In this document: positions 22,141 to 28,299 of the stretch, piece after piece | Layout of the letters: every line of letters starts with the position of its first letter | Numbering within the stretch: the stretch's first letter is position 1 | Program-made: the position numbers and the translations under genes | From: Prevotellaceae bacterium UBA4301 | GTDB taxonomy: Bacteria; Bacteroidota; Bacteroidia; Bacteroidales; Bacteroidaceae | DNA length: 28,299 nucleotides | NCBI GenBank assembly: GCA_002395775.1 | Contig: DGUV01000063.1 | Span: 1 to 28,299 of the forward strand | Reading direction: 5' to 3' | Notes under the pieces: generated by a model | What the model was told of the DNA's origin: nothing | The model's database searches: none | The model's input: only the letters and a program-made list of their open reading frames with translations

Positions 22141-24885
22141 TCATTCCTTTCGCTTAGCATCAAAGTGATAAGTGAAGGAGATATTGAGAAAGTGATGCAT
22201 CTGCTCATGCCAAGAATAGATGTTCTGGTAGGCCGTCTGCTGGGCATAGAAGGTGTCAATCTGGTTCAGGATGTCGTTCGCCTCCAGTTTCAAGCGAGCC
22301 TTGTTATTCAGGAATTTCCACGTAATGGAGGCATTCCATATCAGATAATTATCGTTCATACTACTGATGAGGTAGCCATGTCGGATGTATTCCGTGAGGC
22401 TCGAGGCAATGGTCAGGGTTTTCCATTCCAGTGTGATGTTGGCTCCCACGCGCTCGTTCCATAGCGTTGTGTTCTGTTGTGGCGATTTGGAGAAGCGCAA
22501 CTGGTTCATGGTGATAATGGTGAATATGGAGCATTTCAGCCATTGGTGGTCGTAGCTCAGCGTAAGGTTCTCGGAGGGCGAAAAACTGCGCCGGCGATTG
22601 AGTTGCAGAGTCTCCGTCTCACTTGTGCGTGTGAGGTAACCGAACACTTGTCCATACGGAATGGTCAGGTTGCTTTTCAGGCGGAACTCGTTGCCCAAAC
22701 CTTGGTCAAGTCCCATGCTGACGCTTGCCTGTCTGCCACCCCGCACTATCTCGGGATGTGTGACATAAACGCTTGTCAGCGGATTGTAAGTCTGCACAAA
22801 TTGCACGGCGCGGTCGCTGTTCTGGAAGTTCAGTCCGATGTTCAGCATACGTTGCCGCTTGCTGTTCGTAGCGTTGTAACTGAGCGCGAGAGTGTTGGTG
22901 TGCATGTTGCGCAGATTGGGATTGCCTTCGCGGATATATAGTGGGTCGCTGTCGTCACGATAGTGGAGGGTTTCGATAAGATTCGGTTGTGAAGTGCGTA
23001 GGCCATAGTTCAATTCCAGCGACGACATCTTTGTGATTTTCCATTTTGCCTTCAATTCAGGTCGCAGGAACATGGCGTGGCGGGTGGCCGTGGTGTCGAG
23101 GTTGCCACGAGTGTAATCCTCATGCTCGCGGACGGCTTCCCATGACAACTTTGGTAATAGTTGGACAGTGTTGAGGTTGATGGTAGAACCGACTTCCATG
23201 GTGTGCCTGTCGCTTGTGTAACGGTCGTCATAGCTGTTGGACTCGTTTCGCATGCTGTTTTCGAAGAAGTCCTCGGTGTCATGCCGATGTGTGTCATGGA
23301 AACGATAGTTGACATTGAGCAACACATTCTCATGCACCCACTTGCTGGCACTCGCCGTCAGTCTTACCAACATGCGCTTTGTGGGAGTGTGTGTCGATTG
23401 TTGCAGTGTCGATGTAACCCCGTCTCCGACAAAATGTTCGATAAGTCTTTCGGTCTGCCTGTCCCGAAGGCTCTCGCTATAGTTCACGGCACCCGTCAAA
23501 CTCAGTGAACCCTTCTTGATGTAGTGCGTCCAAGTGGCATTGGCTCCGACGGCCGAGGAGTGTCCTTCGGAAGCTGATTTCGTGCGATTACGCAACAGCA
23601 TACCAGGTAGCGAGAGCGAATCGAAGGCTGTCACGAGGGGTTGTTGCCACGACTCGTAAGGGTCGTTGTCGAATTGTGCCGAACGGTTGTCACTTCGGCT
23701 ACGGAGGCGTTTGTGGTCGAATGTGGCATTGAAGCGAATCGTGTTCTTGACATTGAAGGCATTCTGGAACGTGACTTCTGCATTGGGATTAATCGCATGG
23801 TTACGCAGATAACTGGAGGTGGTTGTATAATTGTAGTCCTCGCCGGGAAAGAAGTTCTCCGTATCCCTACGATTGCGACTCCAGCGGTCGTCGTGTGCCA
23901 CTCCACCACTTACCGACCAGTTACGTCTCAGTGTCTGTCCTGCCTCCTTTCGGTTCCAGTTGTGTTGATAGCCCGCTGCTCCATATTGTTCCCGTCCGAA
24001 ATCCTTTGAGAAATTTGATGAAGACATTCTCATCGTTCGACGATTCTGCTTGTTCAGGTCGTTGACTGCTGCAGTTATCATCAGGGGATTGTTCTCCGAG
24101 AGCCTGCTCACTTTTACGTCGGCATCATAGTGTTTGGGAGTCTGGTAAGCACCATACACATCGCCATAGAATTTGTCGAGGAAACTCTTCTTAATCTTCA
24201 GGTCGAGCACCATATCCTCACTTCCATCGTCCCGGCCCGTTCGTTCGCTAAACTCCGAAGCCTTGTTATACGCCTTGATGGTCTCCACCGCCTCGGCAGG
24301 CAAATTATTGTAGAAGTCCGCACCTCCTGGGAGTCTCTCTCCGTTCATGACCACGCGGATGGGCTTGCCATTAAAAGTAAGGCCGTTCCCGCCCATCTCC
24401 ACACCAGGCAGTTGTGCAATAAGTTCCTCCAGTCGCGCCCCTTTCTCCAGATGGAATGCCTCGGGATGGAACACAATGGTGTCGCCACTCATGGTGAAGC
24501 GTCGCATCCGTCCTTTCACCTCCAGCGCCTTCATCAACACCTCCGACAACTTGAGCCGGACGTCACCCAAGTCCACCGTGTCGCGGTCGCGGTCCGATAC
24601 GGCGATATAGTTCACCTCCTTCGGGTAGTAGCCAATCAGCTTTGCCGTAATCTTGCCGGAGGTGTTGGAGTAGAACAGGAAGCGACCTAGCGAATCGGTA
24701 GGCAGATGACTGCTGTAATTAATATTTGTGCCGTTGCGGCTGTAAGCTCCAGTGCAAAGTAAGTCAACACCCTGCAACGCCTCCCGCGTCTCTGCATCAA
24801 CGACGCGACCGCGTATGATTTCAGCCTTCAGGGAAGATGTCGCTACGAGACTGAAGCAGAGCATAAGGAAGTAAAGCCGATGCAT
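22141..24885 (-). CDS. Outer-membrane beta-barrel protein with carboxypeptidase-regulatory domain
   Basis: The product is 914 aa. A signal peptide (MHRLYFLMLCFSLVATSSLKA) is followed by a carboxypeptidase-regulatory-like domain (about 22-110, RGRVVDAETREALQGVDLLC), a plug-like part (about 130-230, RLEELIAQLPGVEM and RVVMNGERLPGG), and a long barrel that ends in the aromatic-rich FLNISFTYHFDAKRKE. The layout parallels the 1013-aa protein but without the Gly/Arg tail. These TonB-receptor-like proteins often move large molecules across the outer membrane, although some lack a classical TonB box; none was identified here. It lies 12 bases after the TPR regulator gene, so the two are almost certainly co-transcribed. 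Substrate is unknown. Confidence 0.87.
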   Translation of the reverse strand: MHRLYFLMLCFSLVATSSLKAEIIRGRVVDAETREALQGVDLLCTGAYSRNGTNINYSSHLPTDSLGRFLFYSNTSGKITAKLIGYYPKEVNYIAVSDRDRDTVDLGDVRLKLSEVLMKALEVKGRMRRFTMSGDTIVFHPEAFHLEKGARLEELIAQLPGVEMGGNGLTFNGKPIRVVMNGERLPGGADFYNNLPAEAVETIKAYNKASEFSERTGRDDGSEDMVLDLKIKKSFLDKFYGDVYGAYQTPKHYDADVKVSRLSENNPLMITAAVNDLNKQNRRTMRMSSSNFSKDFGREQYGAAGYQHNWNRKEAGQTLRRNWSVSGGVAHDDRWSRNRRDTENFFPGEDYNYTTTSSYLRNHAINPNAEVTFQNAFNVKNTIRFNATFDHKRLRSRSDNRSAQFDNDPYESWQQPLVTAFDSLSLPGMLLRNRTKSASEGHSSAVGANATWTHYIKKGSLSLTGAVNYSESLRDRQTERLIEHFVGDGVTSTLQQSTHTPTKRMLVRLTASASKWVHENVLLNVNYRFHDTHRHDTEDFFENSMRNESNSYDDRYTSDRHTMEVGSTINLNTVQLLPKLSWEAVREHEDYTRGNLDTTATRHAMFLRPELKAKWKITKMSSLELNYGLRTSQPNLIETLHYRDDSDPLYIREGNPNLRNMHTNTLALSYNATNSKRQRMLNIGLNFQNSDRAVQFVQTYNPLTSVYVTHPEIVRGGRQASVSMGLDQGLGNEFRLKSNLTIPYGQVFGYLTRTSETETLQLNRRRSFSPSENLTLSYDHQWLKCSIFTIITMNQLRFSKSPQQNTTLWNERVGANITLEWKTLTIASSLTEYIRHGYLISSMNDNYLIWNASITWKFLNNKARLKLEANDILNQIDTFYAQQTAYQNIYSWHEQMHHFLNISFTYHFDAKRKE

Positions 24886-24897
24886 ATTGTGTGACGT

Positions 24898-26565
24898 TTA
24901 TAGTGCCATCACTATTTGTTCCAACGAAAGGTTGGGGTCGGTAACGCCAAAGCCCTCCTTCTTCAACTTCTGTTTGCGGTGCTGAATGGCTGAGACCGAA
25001 ATGAAATAGATATTCGATAGTGCATGGTTCGAAAGCTTTAGGCGAGTGAGCATGCAAAGTCGGATGTTTTCTTCCGAGAACTGCGGATATCTCTCACGCA
25101 AGCGACTGACGAAGCCGTTATCCACGGCATCTAACGTGGCCTCTATCTCGCGCCAGTTACGGGCATCGATGACGTTCCGACGATTGCCATCCTTGATTTT
25201 CTGCAGTTTCTCCAGCAGTTCACTCTTGTCCATGATGTGTCCGCGTAACATGGTAATCATCGTGTCCTTCTGTTGCAGTCGTTCGGTCAGCAGTTCGGCT
25301 TCCCGCAGGTGTTCTGCACGCTCCATCTTATGGCGTTGCTGCATTTTGAACCTCCAAATCCAAAAGAGCAGCAACACTACTGCTACGACTAACGACAACA
25401 AGGCAATGATGGTCGTCAGCAGACGCGACTGTAGCATCGTGGCTTTGCGGACATAGCCTGGAGCCAGATAATTACGACTTTCGACTTCGAATGTGCGGGC
25501 TGCATCTGTCATGTACTTGGAGAAAAGTGTCTTAAGGAAGTCAGTGTGTGCGGAAGTCTCTTGCTCCTCTGCCCTTGCTTTCCTCTGCTGGAAATCTTCA
25601 AAATTGGCAATGCAGGTTGATGACCCCAGCGGAATCAGGGCTGAAGAAGGCTCTGCCTGCCAAAAGAAACCAAGGGTCGGAGCCTTCTCCACACTGTCGA
25701 TAAGTTGGAAAACGACATCGTAGGGAGGCCTCTCTTGCTGCGCATGCAGCAACGAAGCAGCGTGCAGTATAGTGCTGAAGCATTGAGGGTCGATGCACAT
25801 AAACTGGCCAATCCTCAAGTAATAAAACCCGTAGTCGTTGAGAAGTGTCAACAGATGTTGGGGATTGTCGCGACAATGGTCGAAACTATGTATGGCTTGA
25901 GAAATCGCCCAAAACCCTTCGCTATATTTACTATTCCCGTGATGGTTTGAACCAATGACATGCTTTGCCCAGCGATGATAGGCACGATAGGCAATTCCCC
26001 AGTCCTCCGAGGCTTCAGCAGCATGGATGGCAAGATGAATCAACTGGTCGAACTGCAACAAAGAGTCGGTATCGTTGTACTGACTACTAAGGGCATAGCA
26101 AGTTCGTCCGAAAAGACGCACTGCCTCCCTGTTCTCCGATGTCCCGCCAAGGCTTTTCTTATTATAATAATCATAGGCCCGAGAGAGGCTGCCGTCATGT
26201 AGTTGGAAAACATTTCCTAATATTGGACCGCGATTGCAGTTAATCATATTCGTGACAGGGCGATGAAACTCCCACGACTTGTCAGTGACCTGAAGGCAAA
26301 CAGCCGTGTCGCTGAAATCGCGCAGGTGATGCTCTCCCCGAATCAGAGCCTGCGTCAGTGCCATAAGGGCGCGGGTCTCTTCATCGAAGGAAGCAGTGTC
26401 AGCCCGAGCCAGCAGGGTGGCAGCTCTGCCTGGATCTGAGAGAGCCACGGCCTCAGCCATTTCTGTCAGGCGAGAAGAACGATTGTCGCAAGCCGTCCAC
26501 AACGTGCCGACTGAAACAGCTGCGATAAGGAGGATGAGAAAATTGGAAACTGCATTTCTTTTCAT
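24898..26565 (-). CDS. Membrane-spanning TPR regulator with C-terminal HTH-like domain
   Basis: The product is 555 aa. The N-terminus has an export signal with a Cys at residue 26 (LWTAC, a poor lipobox). Residues about 30-370 are helical, with a TPR-like appearance. One strong membrane helix spans about 382-404, a charged coiled coil follows (405-458), and the C-terminus resembles a LuxR-like helix-turn-helix (KLSNHALSNIYFISVSAIQH, then RKQKLKKEGF; about 512-540). This suggests a periplasmic sensor connected to a cytoplasmic DNA-binding domain in one protein, a design seen in Bacteroidetes. It begins the transcript with the 914-aa barrel gene and has a consensus promoter at 26597-26627. The signal and target sites are unknown; control of the neighbouring surface genes is an inference. 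Confidence 0.83.
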   Translation of the reverse strand: MKRNAVSNFLILLIAAVSVGTLWTACDNRSSRLTEMAEAVALSDPGRAATLLARADTASFDEETRALMALTQALIRGEHHLRDFSDTAVCLQVTDKSWEFHRPVTNMINCNRGPILGNVFQLHDGSLSRAYDYYNKKSLGGTSENREAVRLFGRTCYALSSQYNDTDSLLQFDQLIHLAIHAAEASEDWGIAYRAYHRWAKHVIGSNHHGNSKYSEGFWAISQAIHSFDHCRDNPQHLLTLLNDYGFYYLRIGQFMCIDPQCFSTILHAASLLHAQQERPPYDVVFQLIDSVEKAPTLGFFWQAEPSSALIPLGSSTCIANFEDFQQRKARAEEQETSAHTDFLKTLFSKYMTDAARTFEVESRNYLAPGYVRKATMLQSRLLTTIIALLSLVVAVVLLLFWIWRFKMQQRHKMERAEHLREAELLTERLQQKDTMITMLRGHIMDKSELLEKLQKIKDGNRRNVIDARNWREIEATLDAVDNGFVSRLRERYPQFSEENIRLCMLTRLKLSNHALSNIYFISVSAIQHRKQKLKKEGFGVTDPNLSLEQIVMAL

Positions 26566-26596
26566 GGTTGGCTTTCTCTCTACATATTCTATGCTG

Positions 26597-26627
26597 CAAA
26601 GTTACGGCATTTCGACAATCACCGCAA
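26597..26627 (-). promoter_or_regulatory. Promoter of the TPR regulator operon
   Basis: On the minus strand, TTG (26627-26625), exactly 20 bases, then TAACTTTG (26604-26597). The start site would be near 26591, about 26 bases before the ATG at 26565. Confidence 0.77.
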
Positions 26628-26702
26628 GGGAAAGGGGTGGAAATCTTTTTCCATCCTCTTATTTGCTGGTAAACAATAACTTATTACCATATTTTCCATA
26701 AC

Positions 26703-26728
26703 TTTTCCACCCCTTACAAGGTGGAAAA
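26703..26728. repeat. 9-bp hairpin TTTTCCACC/GGTGGAAAA
   Basis: A perfect 9-bp inverted repeat with an 8-base loop lies just beyond the decayed gene copy. GGTGGAAA occurs once more at 26637-26644. There is no T run on either side, so terminator function is doubtful. Confidence 0.45.
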
Positions 26729-26744
26729 CAGGAATACCTAAGCT

Positions 26745-26957
26745 TCCCCGAGAAGCAAATCCCCATCAGTTTGCGCTCAACCAAGAACCCATTGTGCAAG
26801 TATTGTCCATCTGCACGAACACCTTCTCCTGCGGTATGCGCTCCCCAAAGAGCCGAACCCGTTCGGCCAGGCGCGTCAAGCCTGAATCCGCAGGTTCTTG
26901 CCCCATTCCCACGAATGAAAACAGGCTCAGCAGAAGGAAGATACTTGTGCTTTTCAT
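26745..26957 (-). pseudogene. Decayed paralogue of the 1321-aa MG2-like protein
   Basis: From the ATG at 26957 a signal peptide (MKSTSIFLLLSLFSFVGMGQ) leads into RVRLFGERIPQEKVFVQMDN, the same as residues near 410-430 of the 1321-aa protein. After NTC the homology jumps, with a frame change, to HNGFLVERKLMG, which corresponds to NHDGFLVERKLVEM about 35 residues further on in the intact gene. So about 100 bases are deleted and the frame is broken. DNA identity is very high over about 60 bases (26796-26855 against 20764-20823), which suggests a recent origin or gene conversion. Nothing recognisable continues past about 26745. Confidence 0.75.
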
Positions 26958-26982
26958 CGATTAGTGATTTCTGGTTCGCGAA

Positions 26983-27013
26983 CAAATTTACGGATTATTT
27001 ACGTTAATTTCAA
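26983..27013 (-). promoter_or_regulatory. Intact promoter upstream of the decayed gene copy
   Basis: On the minus strand, TTG (27013-27011), exactly 20 bases, then TAAATTTG (26990-26983). The leader to the ATG at 26957 would be about 20 bases. The remnant may still be transcribed. Confidence 0.7.
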
Positions 27014-27479
27014 GTTCTGCGCCCAGTTTTACCTCAAAACCGTTCTGAATGGTGGCACCCCGAGGGGAGCAGAATGAAGTTTTACCTTTCTATTGCTCAT
27101 TTATTTAGTTACAGATTCGTACTACATTGTTTTCTTGTTGCAAAGTTCGGAACAAAATATAAAGCCTCCAAATTTTTTGGAGACTTAAAAGTGAAAAAAA
27201 GTGAAAGCTGTGTGAGATATCCTAAATATGCCGATGAAATGGGAAGTGATGTTTTCCGAGCGGGAGTATTTTCAATCGAGGAACGAAGATTAAAGATACG
27301 ATTAAGTGAGCGAAAACACAAATTTTGGAGCAGCGAACGTAGAGCATGCTTACATAAGCTATACTGAGTCGTGACGAAAGAAAGCCGAAGGTCAAATTTT
27401 ATTCCTTATAGGAGCAAAGCCCCTCACATGCAAGAGCAAAGGCGGCATCTCTCAGGAGCATAAGCAAATCCTTGACAGA
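27014..27479. other. AT-rich gap with no convincing gene
   Basis: This stretch between the decayed gene copy and the palindrome array holds a perfect 7-bp hairpin CTCCAAA/TTTGGAG (27166-27182). An open frame of 97 codons on the plus strand (27074-27367) is present, but it has no promoter match and no recognisable domain, and an overlapping minus-strand frame is also open. I see no RNA gene. Confidence 0.5.
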
Positions 27480-27546
27480 GAACGAATGTTCGCCGCCTTG
27501 GAACGATTGTTCCCCGCCAATGAACATTCGTTCTTCGGCGGGGAAC
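27480..27546. repeat. 21-bp-phased GAAC-N4-GTTC palindrome array beyond asnS
   Basis: GAAC-N4-GTTC palindromes start at 27480, 27501 and 27522, exactly 21 bp apart. The spacers between them carry CCGCC. The last palindrome sits inside a 10-bp stem GTTCCCCGCC (27509-27518) / GGCGGGGAAC (27537-27546). The array lies 40 bases beyond the asnS stop codon, so it would be in the 3' end of that transcript. It lacks a T tract. Confidence 0.8.
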
Positions 27547-27585
27547 ATACATTACTTCAATATATAGTCTTTCCAGGCTTGGGTG

Positions 27586-28299
27586 TCAGAACTCGCAGTT
27601 CTTGGGAGTGCGAGGGAAGGGAATGACGTCACGGATGTTCTGCATGCCTGTGACGAAGAGGATAAGGCGCTCAAAGCCCAGACCGAAACCCGCATGAGGG
27701 CAGGAACCCCAGCGGCGGGTGTCGAGATACCACTCGAGTTTCTCGGTGCCCATGCCGCGACGGTTGATCTCGGCCATCAGCTTGTCGTAGCTTTCCTCAC
27801 GGACAGAACCGCCGATGATTTCACCAATCTGGGGGAAGAGCACGTCGGTGCCCTGCATGGTGCGGCCGTCGTCGTTCATCTTCATGTAGAAGGCCTTGAT
27901 TTCCTTCGGGTAGTCGGTCATGATGACGGGCTTCTTGAAGTGTTCCTCCACCAGATAGCGCTCGTGCTCGGAGGCAAGGTCGTCGCCCCACTGGCAGGGA
28001 AACTCGAACTTGTGACCGTTGCGGATGGCTTCCTGCAGAATCTCGATGCCCTCGGTGTAGGGCAGACGGACAAACGACTCCTTCAGCACGCCTTCGAGGC
28101 GCTCGAGGAGGGTCTTATCGACCATCTTGTTGAGGAACTCCAGGTCGTCGCGACAGTTGTCCAAGGCCCAGCGCACGCAGTACTTGATGAAGTCTTCCTC
28201 AAGGTCCATCAGGTCTTCCTTGTCGTAGAAGGCCATCTCGGGCTCAATCATCCAGAACTCGGCCAGGTGGCGCGGGGTGTTGGAGTTCTCTGCGCGGAA
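27586..28299 (-). CDS. asnS: Asparaginyl-tRNA synthetase, C-terminal part (partial)
   Basis: The frame is open to the window edge and encodes the last 237 residues. It begins FRAENSNTPRHLAEFWMIEP, the class II AsnRS motif 2 region. It continues through RYLVEEHFKKPVIMTDYPKEIKAFYMKMN and ends with motif 3, GFGLGFERLILFVTGMQNIRDVIPFPR, followed by TPKNCEF. The enzyme charges tRNA-Asn with asparagine using ATP in the cytosol. The anticodon-binding N-terminal OB-fold and motif 1 lie outside the window. PKNCEF and the DYPK context favour AsnRS over AspRS. Confidence 0.96.
   Translation of the reverse strand, partial: FRAENSNTPRHLAEFWMIEPEMAFYDKEDLMDLEEDFIKYCVRWALDNCRDDLEFLNKMVDKTLLERLEGVLKESFVRLPYTEGIEILQEAIRNGHKFEFPCQWGDDLASEHERYLVEEHFKKPVIMTDYPKEIKAFYMKMNDDGRTMQGTDVLFPQIGEIIGGSVREESYDKLMAEINRRGMGTEKLEWYLDTRRWGSCPHAGFGLGFERLILFVTGMQNIRDVIPFPRTPKNCEF

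Noticed and set aside
26703..26728. Terminator for the decayed gene copy
   Set aside because: The hairpin is good, but neither strand has a T run after it.
27074..27367. 97-codon open frame on the plus strand before asnS
   Set aside because: There is no recognisable domain, no consensus promoter, and an overlapping open frame on the other strand. It could be a real small gene, but the sequence alone does not support it.

Overview
The window looks like chromosomal DNA from a Bacteroidales bacterium, most like Prevotella or a close relative. Several things point there. Eight promoters fit the Bacteroidetes form TTG-N20-TAnnTTTG. The proteins include a BspA-like leucine-rich repeat protein with a dockerin-like tail, carboxypeptidase-regulatory/outer-membrane beta-barrel proteins, GH43 enzymes and a kelch-symporter fusion. 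GC content is high in the housekeeping and catabolic genes and visibly lower in the toxin-antitoxin and surface-protein regions.

Left part (1-6771). The groEL 3' end and its terminator come first. A sialic acid block follows: an unknown polytopic membrane protein, an N-acetylneuraminate lyase (nanA/nanL type), and a NanM-like kelch mutarotase fused to a sodium:solute symporter. An N-acylglucosamine 2-epimerase faces them across a shared bidirectional terminator. Together these would take up sialic acid, cleave it to ManNAc and pyruvate, and convert ManNAc to GlcNAc. Divergent from the epimerase is an Sfp-type phosphopantetheinyl transferase whose promoter abuts its start codon.

Middle (6784-14573). 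A RHH/PIN toxin-antitoxin pair is followed by a hairpin-rich, MITE-like intergenic element and a large secreted BspA-like protein containing an internal duplication. About 0.66 kb of non-coding DNA comes next and holds two arrays phased at exactly 22 bp. Beyond it is a two-gene GH43 operon, probably for arabinan or arabinoxylan side chains.

Right part (14597-28299). A 1013-aa outer-membrane beta-barrel protein with a Gly/Arg-rich tail comes first, then a small frameshifted membrane gene. Next is a leftward group made of a membrane-spanning TPR regulator with a C-terminal HTH, a second beta-barrel protein, and a 1321-aa macroglobulin-like (MG2) protein with its own promoter. A decayed copy of part of the 1321-aa gene keeps a perfect promoter. 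The window ends in the C-terminal half of asnS, next to three 21-bp-phased palindromes.

The most unusual signal is repeat biology. (i) Short interspersed repeats lie in frame inside unrelated proteins: the same ten residues, IKNEKLKIKN, occur in the phosphopantetheinyl transferase and in the 1321-aa protein, next to GC-rich palindromes that are also translated. (ii) Different period-7 microsatellites recur across the window. (iii) Three intergenic arrays keep strict 21-22-bp phasing. No transposase, CRISPR array, tRNA or rRNA was found.
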